This document shows, piece by piece, positions 25,163 through 35,183 of a stretch of DNA of 64,000 nt. Source of the stretch: Streptomyces roseoviridis (GTDB taxonomy: Bacteria; Actinomycetota; Actinomycetes; Streptomycetales; Streptomycetaceae); the NCBI RefSeq assembly GCF_039535235.1, contig NZ_BAAAWU010000001.1, forward strand, positions 2,480,001 to 2,544,000, given 5' to 3'. The position numbers and the translations under genes are program-made. Under the pieces are notes generated by a model, which was not told the DNA's origin, did not search any database, and was given only the letters and a program-made list of their open reading frames with translations. The first letter of the stretch is position 1. Every line of letters begins with the position of its first letter.

Positions 25163-26614
25163 TCAGCCACGCAGGGCCTGGACCGCGGCGTCGAGCCGCT
25201 TGCCGAAGTCTTCGTCCGCGTTGCGGAAGTTGCCGATGGCGCGCTCGGCGATGTCGTCGCGCGAGACCTTGGCCAGGGAGCCGGCGAGGTTGTCGACCAG
25301 CCGGCCCTTCTCGTCCTCGGACATCAGCCGGTAGAGGTCGCCGGCCTGCCTGAAGTCGTCGTCCTCGGCGTGCAGGGGGGCGGCGTGGTCGCCGGTGGCA
25401 CCGGAGACCGGCACGGGCTGCCACAGCGGGCGGCCGGTCTGCCGCGGCCCGCCGAAGCTGTTCGGCTCGTAGTTCTTGGCGGCGCCGTGCCGGCCGTCGT
25501 AGAGGAAGCCGTCCCGGGAGTGGGTGCGGGCCTCGGTGGCGTGCGGGCGGTTCACCGGCAGCTGGTCGGCGTTGATGCCGACGCGGTAGCGGTGGGCGTC
25601 GCCGTAGGCGAAGAGCCGGCCCTGGAGCATCTTGTCCGGGGACGGGCCGATGCCGGGCACGAAGTGGGCCGGGCTGAAGACCGACTGCTCGACCTCGGCG
25701 AAGACGTTCCGCGGGTTCCGGTTCAGCTCCAGCCTGCCGATCTCGATCGGCGGGTAGTCCGCGTGCGGCCACACCTTGGTGAGGTCGAACGGGTTGAAGC
25801 GGTACGTGGCGGCGTCGGCGGCCGGCATGATCTGGACCTGCACGGTCCACGACGGGAAGTCACCGCGCTCGATCGCCTCGCGCAGGTCGCGCTGGTGCGA
25901 GTCGGGGTCGCGGCCCGCGAGCAGGTCGGCCTCGGCCTGGGTGAGGTTCTTGATGCCCTGGTCGGTCTTGAAGTGGTACTTGACCCAGAAGACCTCGCCG
26001 GCCTCGTTGTTCCACTGGTAGGTGTGCGAGCCGTAGCCGTTCATGTGGCGGTACGAGGCGGGGATGCCGCGGTCGCCGAACAGCCAGGTCACCTGGTGCG
26101 TGGACTCCGGGCTCAGCCCCCAGAAGTCCCAGACGTTGTCCGCCTCCTGCGAGCCGGTGTACGGGTCGCGCTTCTGGGTGTGGATGAAGTCGGGGAACTT
26201 GATGGCGTCCCGGATGAAGAAGACGGGCGTGTTGTTGCCGACGAGGTCGTAGTTGCCCTCTTCGGTGTAGAACTTCAGCGCCCAGCCGCGCGGGTCGCGC
26301 ACGGCGTCGGCCGCGCCGAGGCTGCCGGCCACGGTGGAGAAGCGCAGGAAGGTCTCGGTCTGCTTGCCGACCTCGGAGAGGAAGGCGGCCCTGGTGTACG
26401 CGGTGACGTCGGCGGTCACCGTGAACGTGCCGTAGGCCCCGGCGCCGCGGGCGTGGACCACGCGCTCCGGGATGCGCTCGCGGTTGAAGTGGGCGAGCTT
26501 CTCCAGCAGCAGCTGGTCCTGGACGAGGACCGGCCCGCCGACGCCCGCCGTCTCGCTGTTCTGGTTGTCCGCCACCGGTGCCCCGGCCTCGGTGGTGAGC
26601 GGTCCCTGCGTCAC
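25163..26614 (-). CDS. katA: Monofunctional haem catalase
   Basis: A 483-residue clade-3-sized catalase that breaks hydrogen peroxide into water and oxygen. [14 protein letters not shown] near 51-64 carries the catalytic histidine H54. [18 protein letters not shown] carries the distal Asn, and [14 protein letters not shown] near 335 the proximal haem-ligand Tyr. The GTG at 26614 was chosen because GGAGG sits six bases upstream; the ATG slightly upstream lacks a ribosome site. It is divergently arranged from catR, whose product is expected to repress it through the operator at 26686-26699. Confidence 0.94.
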   Translation of the reverse strand: MTQGPLTTEAGAPVADNQNSETAGVGGPVLVQDQLLLEKLAHFNRERIPERVVHARGAGAYGTFTVTADVTAYTRAAFLSEVGKQTETFLRFSTVAGSLGAADAVRDPRGWALKFYTEEGNYDLVGNNTPVFFIRDAIKFPDFIHTQKRDPYTGSQEADNVWDFWGLSPESTHQVTWLFGDRGIPASYRHMNGYGSHTYQWNNEAGEVFWVKYHFKTDQGIKNLTQAEADLLAGRDPDSHQRDLREAIERGDFPSWTVQVQIMPAADAATYRFNPFDLTKVWPHADYPPIEIGRLELNRNPRNVFAEVEQSVFSPAHFVPGIGPSPDKMLQGRLFAYGDAHRYRVGINADQLPVNRPHATEARTHSRDGFLYDGRHGAAKNYEPNSFGGPRQTGRPLWQPVPVSGATGDHAAPLHAEDDDFRQAGDLYRLMSEDEKGRLVDNLAGSLAKVSRDDIAERAIGNFRNADEDFGKRLDAAVQALRG

Positions 26615-26680
26615 GTGCGCCTCCTGCTGCATGGGTTCTGCCGCAAGCCTGTCCTGCCTGCCCGGCCTGTGCCGTACACG

Positions 26681-26708
26681 ATCCTACAATAGACATTGTC
26701 TAGGTCAA
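26681..26708 (-). promoter_or_regulatory. katA promoter with Fur-type (CatR) operator in the spacer
   Basis: On the minus strand TTGACC (26708-26703) and TAGGAT (26686-26681) are 16 bases apart. Inside lies the inverted repeat ACAAT (26686-26690), AGAC, ATTGT (26695-26699), an AT-rich palindrome in very GC-rich DNA. Binding of the Fur-family repressor encoded by the divergent catR gene would block RNA polymerase directly. Confidence 0.75.
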
Positions 26709-26767
26709 GGAGAGATCCAAACTCACACCGGTTCGGGATTTGTGGCCCGGCTGTTAGGCTGAGCCCC

Positions 26768-27187
26768 ATGAGTGACCTGTTGGAACGACTGCGCGGCCGT
26801 GGCTGGCGGATGACCGCGCAGCGACGCGTCGTGGCCGAAGTGCTCGACGGGGACCATGTACACCTGACCGCCGACGAGGTCCACGCCCGCGCCGTGGAGC
26901 GCCTGCCGGAGATCTCGCGCGCCACCGTCTACAACACGCTGGGCGAGATGGTCACGCTGGGCGAGGTGCTGGAGGTCGCGACGGACGGCCGCGCCAAGCG
27001 GTACGACCCGAACGCCCACCGCCCGCACCAGCATCTGGTCTGCGGCCGCTGCGGCGCGATCCGGGACGTCCACCCCGCGGGCAACCCGCTGGCCGACCTC
27101 CCCGACTCGGAGCGCTTCGGCTTCACCATCTCGGACGTCGAGGTCACCTACCGGGGCATCTGCCCGAACTGCGCGGCCACCGCCTGA
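26768..27187 (+). CDS. catR: Fur-family peroxide-sensing repressor (CatR)
   Basis: A 139-residue Fur/PerR-type regulator. A winged-helix domain covers 1-80 (RMTAQRRVVAEVL, ATVYNTLGEM). A metal-sensing C-terminal domain follows, with HRPHQHLVCGRCG giving the histidine cluster and first zinc C-x2-C, and CPNC near the end giving the second. This architecture matches the Streptomyces catalase repressor CatR, which loses DNA binding when its metal site is oxidised by peroxide. It is divergent from katA with an operator between. Its own promoter may overlap the same site, giving autoregulation. Confidence 0.93.
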   Translation: MSDLLERLRGRGWRMTAQRRVVAEVLDGDHVHLTADEVHARAVERLPEISRATVYNTLGEMVTLGEVLEVATDGRAKRYDPNAHRPHQHLVCGRCGAIRDVHPAGNPLADLPDSERFGFTISDVEVTYRGICPNCAATA

Positions 27188-27201
27188 CGGCGCCCCGTCC
27201 G

Positions 27202-27246
27202 GCACGGAGAAGGCCCCCGCCCTGACGGCGGGGGCCTTCTCCGTGC
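27202..27246 (+). terminator. Terminator of catR
   Basis: A perfect 20-base-pair stem: GCACGGAGAAGGCCCCCGCC (27202-27221) with its complement at 27227-27246, around a five-base loop, 15 bases after the catR stop. Confidence 0.85.
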
Positions 27247-27280
27247 GGCGGGCCGTGGGCCTCGCGCGGCCGACGCACGA

Positions 27281-27317
27281 CGAAGGCCCGGATCCGTCAG
27301 ACGGATCCGGGCCTTCG
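27281..27317 (-). terminator. Terminator of the first initiator tRNA gene
   Basis: CGAAGGCCCGGATCCGT (27281-27297) pairs perfectly with ACGGATCCGGGCCTTCG (27301-27317) around CAG, eleven bases past the 3' end of the leftward tRNA. A close relative of this hairpin follows the second tRNA copy at 29582-29614. Confidence 0.8.
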
Positions 27318-27327
27318 TGCCACTGAG

Positions 27328-27401
27328 TAGCGGGGACAGGATTTGAACCTGCGACCTCTGGGTTATGAGCCCAGCGAGCTACCGAGCTGCTCCACCCCGC
27401 G
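27328..27401 (-). tRNA. Initiator tRNA-fMet (CAT anticodon), copy 1
   Basis: A 74-base tRNA with anticodon CAT in the loop CTCATAA. Two initiator hallmarks are visible: three consecutive G-C pairs at the end of the anticodon stem (GGG opposite CCC), and a mismatch at position 1-72, here C1 with T72 in DNA terms. The T-loop reads TTCAAAT. CCA is not encoded. The sequence is identical to the copy at 29622-29695. Confidence 0.95.
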
Positions 27402-27474
27402 TCGGTGAACCCAACCTTACGGGACCGTTCGCAGCAGGGCAAATCGATAGGTCGAGCGAACGGAGTGAGCCGCG

Positions 27475-29436
27475 TTACGCGGTGAGCTCCTGGTGCAGCG
27501 CCTCGCTCAGCCGTGCCGCCCGCTCCGCCACCTCCGCCGGGCCCAGCTCGACCGCGCGGGCGCACCAGCGGCGCCCCTCGGTCAGCTCCCCGCGGCGGGC
27601 CGCGAGCAGGGCGAGCCGGAGCGCGGCCCGACCGTGGCCCGCGTGGGCGGCACGCGTCCACCACAGGGCCGCTTCCCGCTCGCCGCCCTCACGGGCCAGG
27701 AGCAGCCCGAGGTTGAAGGCCCCGTTGCGGGATCCGGCCTCGGCCGCCTCCCGGTACCAGCGGGCGGCCTCCGCCACGTCGCCGCGCGCGGCGGCGAGCA
27801 TGCCGACCCGGACCTGGGCACGGCGGTGGCCCTGCTCGGCGGCGCGCTCGTACCACTCCTCGCACTCGCTCTTCTCCTCGCGCTGGGCGCCGAGGGCGGG
27901 CGGGCCGGGGGCCGGGCGGCGCGCGTCGAGGACCGTGGCGAGCCGGAAGGCCGCCTCGGCGCTGCCGCCGCCCGCCGCGCACCGCAGATAACGCTCGGCG
28001 GCCTGCTCGTCGCCGTCGCGCAGGCAGGCGATGCCGACCTGGAGGGCGGCCTCGGTGTGCCCGGCGGCGGCCGCGCGCTCGTACCAGAGAAGCGCGGTGC
28101 GGTCGTCGTCGCGGCCGGCGTGGAGGATGCCGAGGTTGAAGGCGGCGTCGACGCTGCCGGCCTCGGCGGCCTTGGAGAACCAGGGCTCGGCGCCGCCCGC
28201 GTCGCCGGCCTGGAGCAGCAGGACGGCCAGCGCGTTGGCGGCCTCCCGGTGTCCCGCGTAGGCGGCGCGGCGGTACCACTGCTCGGCCTGCGCGGTCCGC
28301 TCCTGGGCGGCGCACAGCAGTCCCAGGTTGTAGGCGCCGTTCACGTCGCCCGCGTCCATGGCGGCGCGGTACCAGCGCTCGGCGGTCTGGTGCTCACCGC
28401 GGGCGGCGTGCAGCGCGCCCAGCGCGTTGGCGGCGTTGCCGTCACCGTCCTGCGCGGCCCGCAGCCACCACACGGCGGCGCTCTCCTCGTCGCCCGCGTC
28501 GCGCAGCAGGAAGCCCAGCGCGCAGGCGGCCTTGGCCTCGCCGTCCTTGGCGGAGGACAGGTACCAGCGGCCGGCCTCCTTGAGCTCGCCGCGCTTCTCC
28601 AGGATCGCGCCCAGGTGCAGGGCGGCCCGCCGGTGGCCGCGCGCGGCGGCCTGCCGGAACCACTGCTCGGCCTCGGCCAGCGAGTCCCCGCTCACCGACG
28701 GCACCTCGGCCTTGCCCTGGCCCCCGCCCGTGCCGTGGGTGGCGCCGGACGCGGCCGAGGTGCGCAGGCCGGTGCCGGTGTCGTACGCGTGCGGGCCGCG
28801 GCTCGGCGGCGCCGTCGCTCGCCGCTCCAGGGCGAGGGCGAGCCGGTAGGCGGCCTCCCGGTGGCCCTGCTCGGCGGCGGCGCGCAGCCAGCGCTCGGCG
28901 CCGACGTCGCTGCGGTGCTCCAGGAGGTCGGCGAGGGCGTACGCGCCGAGGGCGTGGCCCTGCTCGGCGGACTGGCGCAGCCAGTACTCGGCGGCCGGCT
29001 CGTCGCCGCGCTCGCGGTGGTGGCGGCCGAGCGCGTGCGCGGCCGGCGCGGATCCGGCCACGGCGGCGATCCGCCACCAGCCGGCGGCCTCGTCCGGGTA
29101 GCCGCGCTGGTGCAGCAGGACGCCCAGGTTGTTGGCGGCGGCGCGGTCACCCTGGGCAGTGGCCCCGCGCAGATACGGCTCGGCACCGTCCAGGTCACCG
29201 CGGCGCAGCAGGAGGGCTCCGAGAGCGCTCATCGCGGCGGCGTCGCCGCGCTCGGCGGCGCGCCGGTGGCGGGCCTCGGTCTCGGCTTCCGTCTCGGTCT
29301 CGGCGGTGGTGGTGTCGACGGCCGCATCGACGGCGGCTCCCGCGGCCTCGATGATCTCGTCTGCGGCGTTTCCGGCATGCCGCTGCACAAACCGCCCTGT
29401 CTCCAACAGAGTTGCCCTGTCCCCCATAAATACCAT
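27475..29436 (-). CDS. Sel1/TPR-repeat protein
   Basis: A 653-residue soluble protein made of about a dozen and a half Sel1-like repeats of roughly 36 residues, for example AEQWYRRAAYAGHREAANAL and GAYNLGLLC, with the signature spacing of W, Y, A and G. The repeat array is interrupted once, near residues 208-255, by a Gly/Ser-rich linker. Residues 1-60 are an acidic non-repeat region. Sel1 proteins are scaffolds; some regulate signalling or secretion. No enzymatic domain is attached and no signal peptide was seen. The ATG at 29436 was taken; a second in-frame ATG three codons on is possible. It is the only gene between two identical initiator tRNA genes. Confidence 0.9.
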   Translation of the reverse strand: MVFMGDRATLLETGRFVQRHAGNAADEIIEAAGAAVDAAVDTTTAETETEAETEARHRRAAERGDAAAMSALGALLLRRGDLDGAEPYLRGATAQGDRAAANNLGVLLHQRGYPDEAAGWWRIAAVAGSAPAAHALGRHHRERGDEPAAEYWLRQSAEQGHALGAYALADLLEHRSDVGAERWLRAAAEQGHREAAYRLALALERRATAPPSRGPHAYDTGTGLRTSAASGATHGTGGGQGKAEVPSVSGDSLAEAEQWFRQAAARGHRRAALHLGAILEKRGELKEAGRWYLSSAKDGEAKAACALGFLLRDAGDEESAAVWWLRAAQDGDGNAANALGALHAARGEHQTAERWYRAAMDAGDVNGAYNLGLLCAAQERTAQAEQWYRRAAYAGHREAANALAVLLLQAGDAGGAEPWFSKAAEAGSVDAAFNLGILHAGRDDDRTALLWYERAAAAGHTEAALQVGIACLRDGDEQAAERYLRCAAGGGSAEAAFRLATVLDARRPAPGPPALGAQREEKSECEEWYERAAEQGHRRAQVRVGMLAAARGDVAEAARWYREAAEAGSRNGAFNLGLLLAREGGEREAALWWTRAAHAGHGRAALRLALLAARRGELTEGRRWCARAVELGPAEVAERAARLSEALHQELTA

Positions 29437-29581
29437 CGTCGCACCACCTGCAACCCGCGTACACCTGGTATACCGCAGCCAGTGAGGTCACTTCAGCGTT
29501 TTGTCGACATGCCCACAGAGAGACAAGTCAAACACGTCCCGCGCCAACTCGCCCCCTCCGCAACGCCGTTGGGGACATGAC

Positions 29582-29614
29582 GAAGGCCCGGATCCTGATG
29601 GATCCGGGCCCTCG
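29582..29614 (-). terminator. Terminator of the second initiator tRNA gene
   Basis: GAAGGCCCGGATCC (29582-29595) pairs with GGATCCGGGCCCTC (29600-29613) apart from one mismatch, just past the tRNA 3' end. It shares CGAAGGCCCGGATCC with the hairpin behind copy 1, which suggests both were duplicated together. Confidence 0.75.
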
Positions 29615-29621
29615 TCTTCAG

Positions 29622-29695
29622 TAGCGGGGACAGGATTTGAACCTGCGACCTCTGGGTTATGAGCCCAGCGAGCTACCGAGCTGCTCCACCCCGCG
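29622..29695 (-). tRNA. Initiator tRNA-fMet (CAT anticodon), copy 2
   Basis: Identical over all 74 bases to the copy at 27328-27401, including the C1-T72 mismatch, the three G-C pairs of the anticodon stem and the lack of encoded CCA. Confidence 0.95.
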
Positions 29696-29742
29696 TCGTT
29701 GTGTTCACACGCTATCACGACGCGGAGGGGAGCTCTTACCGC

Positions 29743-32700
29743 TTATCCGGCGCCGGGGCTCGCGCTCGGACTCGGGGAGGCCGGCGTGCCGGGGCTCGCC
29801 GACGCACTCGGGGTCGCGTTCGGGGTGGGCTTGGTGCCGCCCCGGCCGGTGTCGCTCTGGAGCTTCGCTCCCGCAGCAGCCGCCCGCTGGAGCGCGTCCG
29901 CCAGGGCCTCCTGGGCCTTGCCGTACGCCGCCCAGTCGCCCTTCTGCAGCGCCGCCTCACCGTCGTCGTACGCCTTCTGGGCGTCCGCGATGGCCTGCTT
30001 CAGCGCGACGTCGTTCGTCACCGGCGCCGGCGGTTTGGTGCCCGGCGGCTGCGTGGCCGGCGGCGCGGTGCCCTCGACCCCGAACACCGTGTTGAGCGCC
30101 GCGGTCAGGTTGTCCTCGAACACCGTGGTGTCCTTGGTCGTGTCCCCGTCCGGCTGGTCCGCGTCGACGTACGACACCGCGACCTTCTTGAGGAGCGGGT
30201 ACTGCGCGTTGCGGCCCTGGGCGTAGACCGGCTCGACGTACAGGAAACCGCCGTCCAGCGGCACCGTGAGCAGGTTGCCGTACAGGATGTCGGAGTCGGC
30301 GCCCTTCATGTCACGGACGAACGTCGCCACCGACGGGAGGCTGTTGAGCTTGTTCTGCACCTGCTGGGGTCCCGGCACGTCCTCGCCGACCCTCAACAGC
30401 CTTATGCGGCCGTAGTCCTTGCTGGTGGCATCGGCGTCCACCGCCATGAAGCCGCCCAGGTTGGGCCGCCCGTTCGGCGTGAACGTCGTCGTCAGCGAGA
30501 ACTTCTCGGCCGGGTCCCCGGGCATCTTGATGCTCAGGTAGTACGGCGGGACCGCGTTGCCGTCCTTGGTGGTCGGGTCGTCGGGCACCTGCCAGGCGTC
30601 CGAGCCGCTGTAGAACTGCGCCGGGTCCTGCACGTGGTAGCGGGTGAGCAGCTCGCGCTGGACCTTGAACATGTCCTGCGGGTAGCGCAGGTGCTGCATG
30701 AGATCCGGGTCGATCTGCTCACGGGCCTTGACCGTGCCCGGGAATGCCTTCATCCAGGTCTTGAGGACCGGGTCCTGCTTGTCCCACTGGTAGAGGTTCA
30801 CCGTGCCGTCGTACGCGTCGACGGTGGCCTTCACCGAGTTGCGGATGTAGTTGACCTGGTTCTGCGGCGCGACGACCGCGCGCTGCTGGTTGCCGACCGT
30901 CAGGGCGTCGGCAGTGGACTCGCCGAGCGTGGTGCGCGAGGCGTACGGGTAGCCGTTGGTGGTGGTGTACGCGTCCACGATCCACTGGATGCGGCCGTCG
31001 ACGACCGCCGGGTAGGCGTCGCCGTCGATGGTCAGCCAGGGCGCGACCGCCTCGACCCGCTCCTTGGGGGTGCGGTTGTAGAGGATCCGCGAGCCGTCGC
31101 CGATGGCCCCCGAGTAGAGGATCTGCGGCTCGCTGAACGCGACCGCGTAGGCGGCGCGGTTGAAGGTGTTGGAGAGGTTGACCCCGCTCTTGCCCTGGTA
31201 GCTGGTGGTCTTCTCGCCGTTCTCCTCGTAGTCGAGCTCCTTCTGGGGCCCGCCCACGATCGAGTACTGGTCGGTCTTCTCGCCGTAGTAGATGCGCTGC
31301 TCGTACGGGCCGAGCTGACCGGTGGTGGGCAGCCCCTGCTCGGTGAAGATCGGGGAGCCGTTGGCGTCCGTCTGCGTACCCGTGGCCATGATCGCGCCGT
31401 AGCCGTGGGTGTAGGTGAAGTGGTCGTTGATCCAGTTCCGCTTCGGGATGCCCCGGATGTTGAGCTCGCGCAGACCGACCACGGTGTCCTTGCCCTGGTA
31501 GCGGTCGACGTCCAGGGTGAGCGGGAACTGGTAGTACTTCCGCTTCTGCTCCAGCTGCTGGAACGTCGGCGACACGATGTTCGGGTCGATCAGCCGGTAG
31601 CTCGCCGCCGTGTCGGCGTCGGCCCGCAGCTGGTCCTTGTCCTTGACCGTCGACTTGCCGGAGTACTCCTCCGGCCTGGTGGTGTCGATGGCGTAGGCCT
31701 TGCGGGTCGCGTCGATGTTCTTCTTGATGTACGGCGCTTCCTTGGCCTGCTCGTTCGGCTGGACCTGGAACTTCTGCACGATGGCCGGGTACAGGCCGCC
31801 GATCAGGATCGCCGAGAGCACCATCAGGCCGAAGCCGATCACCGGCAGCTGCCAGGTGCGCCGCCACAGCGTCGCGAAGAACAGCACGGCGCAGATCACG
31901 GCGATGCAGAACAGGATCGTCTTCGCCGGCAGATAGGCGTTGGCGTCCACGTACCGCAGGCCGGTCCAGTTGCCGGTCGCCTTGAAGTCGCTGGACTTCA
32001 CGGCGAGGCCGTACCGGTCGAGCCAGTACGCCACGGCCTTCAGCGACACGAAGACGCCGAGCAGCACCGACAGGTGGCCGGTGGCGGCGGCCGTGGCGCG
32101 GGCGCCCGGGCTGGTGATCCGCAGACCGCCGTACAGGTAGTGCGTGAGGGCGGCGGCGATCAGCGAGAGGACCGCGGCCGCGAAGCCGAAGGCCAGCAGG
32201 AAGCGGTACCAGGGCAGGTCGAAGGCGTAGAACGCCACGTCGAGGCGGAACTGCGGGTCCTTCTCGCCGAACGGGACGCCGTTCACCCACATGAGCCAGG
32301 TGCGCCACTGACCGGAGGCGGAGGCGCCGGCGATCAGGCCGACCAGGGCCATGACGGCGAGCAGCACCCACTTCTTGAAGGGCGCGACCCCCATCCGGTA
32401 CCGGTCGAGGCTCTGCTGCTCCATCGACATCGCGCTCAGCGGCGGCCGCAGCCGGTGCGCCAGCCAGATGTTCAGGCCGACGGCCAGGGCCATGAGCAGG
32501 CCGAAGACGAGGAAGAGACCGACCTTGGTCCACAGGGTGGTGGTGAAGACGGACTGGTAGCGGACCGAGCGGTACCAGAGCCAGTCCGTCCAGAACCCTG
32601 CGAACATCACGAACGCCATGGCGAGGACCGCCAGGACGCCCAGCGTCATCAGCAGCGTACGGGCGCGCCGGGACGGGCGGCCGACTCTGATCCTTGGCCC

Positions 32701-32745
32701 GGAAGGACCTGTGCCGCCTCCGCGGTCCGGCATCTGGAAAGCCAA
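29743..32745 (-). CDS. UPF0182 family large membrane protein
   Basis: About 1000 residues. Seven or so membrane helices fill the first 330 residues, for example [20 protein letters not shown] and [12 protein letters not shown] long extracytoplasmic domain follows, with [13 protein letters not shown], and then a Pro/Ser/Thr-rich C-terminal tail. This is the UPF0182 family, found throughout actinobacteria; function unknown. The start is uncertain. A TTG at 32745 has GAGGGG six bases upstream and is used here; an ATG at 32733 four codons later has no ribosome site but is often the annotated start. Its own transcript is likely, divergent from the PPA1309-type gene. Confidence 0.88.
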   Translation of the reverse strand: MAFQMPDRGGGTGPSGPRIRVGRPSRRARTLLMTLGVLAVLAMAFVMFAGFWTDWLWYRSVRYQSVFTTTLWTKVGLFLVFGLLMALAVGLNIWLAHRLRPPLSAMSMEQQSLDRYRMGVAPFKKWVLLAVMALVGLIAGASASGQWRTWLMWVNGVPFGEKDPQFRLDVAFYAFDLPWYRFLLAFGFAAAVLSLIAAALTHYLYGGLRITSPGARATAAATGHLSVLLGVFVSLKAVAYWLDRYGLAVKSSDFKATGNWTGLRYVDANAYLPAKTILFCIAVICAVLFFATLWRRTWQLPVIGFGLMVLSAILIGGLYPAIVQKFQVQPNEQAKEAPYIKKNIDATRKAYAIDTTRPEEYSGKSTVKDKDQLRADADTAASYRLIDPNIVSPTFQQLEQKRKYYQFPLTLDVDRYQGKDTVVGLRELNIRGIPKRNWINDHFTYTHGYGAIMATGTQTDANGSPIFTEQGLPTTGQLGPYEQRIYYGEKTDQYSIVGGPQKELDYEENGEKTTSYQGKSGVNLSNTFNRAAYAVAFSEPQILYSGAIGDGSRILYNRTPKERVEAVAPWLTIDGDAYPAVVDGRIQWIVDAYTTTNGYPYASRTTLGESTADALTVGNQQRAVVAPQNQVNYIRNSVKATVDAYDGTVNLYQWDKQDPVLKTWMKAFPGTVKAREQIDPDLMQHLRYPQDMFKVQRELLTRYHVQDPAQFYSGSDAWQVPDDPTTKDGNAVPPYYLSIKMPGDPAEKFSLTTTFTPNGRPNLGGFMAVDADATSKDYGRIRLLRVGEDVPGPQQVQNKLNSLPSVATFVRDMKGADSDILYGNLLTVPLDGGFLYVEPVYAQGRNAQYPLLKKVAVSYVDADQPDGDTTKDTTVFEDNLTAALNTVFGVEGTAPPATQPPGTKPPAPVTNDVALKQAIADAQKAYDDGEAALQKGDWAAYGKAQEALADALQRAAAAGAKLQSDTGRGGTKPTPNATPSASASPGTPASPSPSASPGAG

Positions 32746-32877
32746 CGTGCGCCCCTCGAGGTTGATGCGTCGAATGCGTCGATAAGCAGGCTCCGCGATC
32801 GTAGAGCCCACTGATGCAACTTACTGAGGCTTTACCTAGTTCCCGTGTTCCGGGGTGGAGGAGGCAGGATATTGCTC

Positions 32878-33435
32878 ATGTCCAACGTTTCCCCCTCCGG
32901 TCCCCCGATGGCCGCGAGTCCCCTCACCCGAGCCGTGCTGGAGATCGACGAGTACGCGTCCGGCCTCGGCTGGGACCGGCCGGCCCGGCTCTTCGCCCTG
33001 GTCGACACCGCCCGGCTGCGCGCCCAGGAACCCTCGCTGGCCTCCCAGCTGGGTCTCGGCGCGGACGCCGCCGTCACCGGCTACACCCCCATCGAGCAGG
33101 AGGAACTGCCGGCCGGCAAGCCCCTCGACGAGTTCCTCGGCACCATCGCCTGGCCCGACGCGGTGGCCGGCTGCGCGCTCACGGTCGAGCGGTTGATGCT
33201 GCCGCCGTCGGCCGAGGCGTCCGTGCCGAAGGACCTCGACGAGGCCGGACTGGCCGCGTGGGTGGCCCGCCACCCGGAGCGCCAGGAGGTCCGGATGACC
33301 GTCGCGGTGCTGCGGGACGGGGCGCGCGAGGCCGCGATCCGGCTCCGCGAGAAGGACTCGCCGAGCGAGGTGCTGACCGGGCCCGACCTGGTGCCGGGCC
33401 TGGCGGACGCGCTGGCGGCGACCTTCGCGTCGTAG
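32878..33435 (+). CDS. PPA1309-family conserved protein
   Basis: A 185-residue soluble protein. It resembles the small actinobacterial PPA1309 family: LEIDEYASGLGWDRPARLFALVDT near the start, then EQEELPAGKPLDEFLGTIAWP and VAGCALTVERLMLP in the middle, ending with [15 protein letters not shown]. No catalytic or binding motif is evident and no function is known. The ATG at 32878 follows GGAGGAGGCAGG. It is divergent from UPF0182 and convergent with the YlbL-like gene, and the order is conserved in many Streptomyces according to general knowledge of the genus. Confidence 0.82.
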   Translation: MSNVSPSGPPMAASPLTRAVLEIDEYASGLGWDRPARLFALVDTARLRAQEPSLASQLGLGADAAVTGYTPIEQEELPAGKPLDEFLGTIAWPDAVAGCALTVERLMLPPSAEASVPKDLDEAGLAAWVARHPERQEVRMTVAVLRDGAREAAIRLREKDSPSEVLTGPDLVPGLADALAATFAS

Positions 33436-33537
33436 CAGCCCGCTCGCCGCGGGCCGGTGACGGCCCGGGGCGAGGCGGGGCGGGCGTGTGACGGGGCGCG
33501 GGGCGGGGCGGGGCGGGCGCGGGGCGCTCGCCGCGGA

Positions 33538-34626
33538 TCAGCCTGCCGAGCAGCGGGGCAGGGACGCCGTGTCGCCCTTGCGGAGCTTCTCCAGCGACGC
33601 GGTGGCGTCGTCGATCGTGTCCACCTTGATCAGCGTGAGCCCGGCCGGCGTGTCGGAGGCGGCCGCGGCGCAGTTGGCGGCCGGCGTGAGGAAGTACTCG
33701 GCACCTGCCTTGCGCGCGCCGACCAGCTTCATCTCGATGCCGCCGATCGGGCCGACCTTGCCCTTGTCGTCGATGGTGCCGGTGCCGGCCACGAACCGGC
33801 CGTCGGTCAGCGAGCCGGGCGTGAGCTTGTCGAGGATGCCGAGCGCGAACATCAGTCCGGCGCTGGGGCCGCCGACGTCGGCGAGCTTGATGTCGATGGT
33901 GAACGGGAAGACGTGGTCGGTGCCGGCCTGGATGCCGACGATGGCCCGGTCGCCCTCCTGGGAGCTGGTGGTCCTGAGGACCACCTTCCGGGTCGTGGTG
34001 GCGTCCTTGTGGGCCTTCTCCGCGGCGGCCGCCACCTCGGCCGGGACGATCGTGAAGGTGACGTCCTGGCCCGGCTTGTGCTTGGTGACGAGCTTGGCCA
34101 CGTCACCGGGCGCCTTGACGGCCACGCCGTCCACGGCCCGGATGACGTCGCCCGCGTGCAGCTTCCCCTCGGCCGGGGTGCCCTTGACGACGGTGGCGAC
34201 GACGACCCGGGTGGTCACCGGGATGTCCAGCTCCTGGAGGGCGGCGACCTTGGCGCTCTCCTGCGACTGGGAGAACTCCTCGGCGTTCTCCTGGCTCGAC
34301 TGCTCCTCGGTCTTGCCGTCCGGGTAGAGCGTGTCGTGGGGCACCACGACGCTGTCGTGGGCCAGCCAGCCGTAGACGGCCTCGACGGCGTTCATCTTGT
34401 AGTCCGCGCTGGTGACGCGAACGGTCGTCATGTTGAGGTGCCCCGACGTCGGGTACGTCCGACGTCCCGAGATCTGCAGGACCGGCTCTCCGCGCGCCTC
34501 ACCGAGGGTGTTCACCGTGGGGCCGGGGCTCATCTCCGCGTACGGCACCGGGATGAGGACGCCGACGCAGAGCAGCGTGATCAGGACCAGGGTGGAGGCG
34601 AGCATCGTCGCAGTGCGGCGTGGCAT
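33538..34626 (-). CDS. YlbL-like membrane-anchored PDZ/Lon-type serine protease
   Basis: A 362-residue protein. A signal anchor covers about 8-28. A PDZ domain covers about 140-195, with GTPAEGKLHAGDVIRAVDG. A C-terminal Lon-type protease domain contains GGPSAGLM (catalytic S255) and GGIEMK (catalytic K300), 45 residues apart as in the Lon Ser-Lys dyad. This is the YlbL family; Bacillus YlbL degrades membrane or secreted proteins, including a cell-division inhibitor after DNA damage. The active site faces outside. The upstream small gene at 34685-34954 lies on the same strand 58 bases away. Confidence 0.92.
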   Translation of the reverse strand: MPRRTATMLASTLVLITLLCVGVLIPVPYAEMSPGPTVNTLGEARGEPVLQISGRRTYPTSGHLNMTTVRVTSADYKMNAVEAVYGWLAHDSVVVPHDTLYPDGKTEEQSSQENAEEFSQSQESAKVAALQELDIPVTTRVVVATVVKGTPAEGKLHAGDVIRAVDGVAVKAPGDVAKLVTKHKPGQDVTFTIVPAEVAAAAEKAHKDATTTRKVVLRTTSSQEGDRAIVGIQAGTDHVFPFTIDIKLADVGGPSAGLMFALGILDKLTPGSLTDGRFVAGTGTIDDKGKVGPIGGIEMKLVGARKAGAEYFLTPAANCAAAASDTPAGLTLIKVDTIDDATASLEKLRKGDTASLPRCSAG

Positions 34627-34684
34627 GGAACGACAGTACGGGACCGGTCCGTGCGTGCACTCCCGGGGCGGGTCCGTACGGGGC

Positions 34685-34954
34685 TCAGCCGGTGGTCGTC
34701 GCCGGCGAGCCCTCGCGCTCGGACAGTGCCGGAGCGGAAGCGGAAGCGGAAGCGGAGGCCGGGTCGTGGACGGCGGGGGTGGTCGCGGAGGGGACGGGGA
34801 CGCTGTGGGACCGCTCCATGGCGTCCCGGAAGCGGGCGTAGCCGGCGAGCTCGGCGACGTCGCCTATCGTCTTGTTCCTCTGAGCCCAGCTTCCCCATAT
34901 CGCCGCGCCGACGACGGCGAAAAGCGGAATCAGCAACCAGGCGAGCGCAGCCAT
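34685..34954 (-). CDS. Small single-helix membrane protein
   Basis: An 89-residue protein. One membrane helix, LAWLLIPLFAVVGAAIWGSWA, lies at about 4-24. A short charged segment with AELAGYARFRDAMERSH follows, and then a low-complexity Ser/Ala/Thr tail. The ATG at 34954 has GGGAGG six bases upstream. It lies just upstream of, and codirectional with, the YlbL-like protease and may be its partner or substrate; this is inferred from position only. Confidence 0.7.
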   Translation of the reverse strand: MAALAWLLIPLFAVVGAAIWGSWAQRNKTIGDVAELAGYARFRDAMERSHSVPVPSATTPAVHDPASASASASAPALSEREGSPATTTG

Positions 34955-35142
34955 CCCGACCTCCCATCCCCAGTGGTCACCAGTGAGTCGATCAGCAGAT
35001 TATTCGTCCGCGGGATCAACGCTCACGCGCGGGGGGCGGTTACGCAAATCGGGCCGCTCGACTACGCGTGGTCGGCGTGGCGCCTTGCGACGGTGTGGTC
35101 ACGAGCCGTATCGGCCCGGCGGGTCGGCAGGCGCCGTCCCTC

Positions 35143-35161
35143 CCCCGGCGTTCCGCCGGGG
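35143..35161 (-). terminator. Hairpin after moaE
   Basis: CCCCGGCG (35143-35150) and CGCCGGGG (35154-35161) pair around TTC, 22 bases past the moaE stop. The rest of the 229-base stretch 34955-35183 holds no gene that I can support. Confidence 0.55.
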
Positions 35162-35183
35162 CCCCGCTCTCGGGGCGAGGGTG

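Noticed and set aside
33436..33537. GC-only simple sequence (GGGGCGCGG repeats) as a regulatory element
   Set aside because: It is short low-complexity DNA between convergent genes with no symmetric structure beyond chance.
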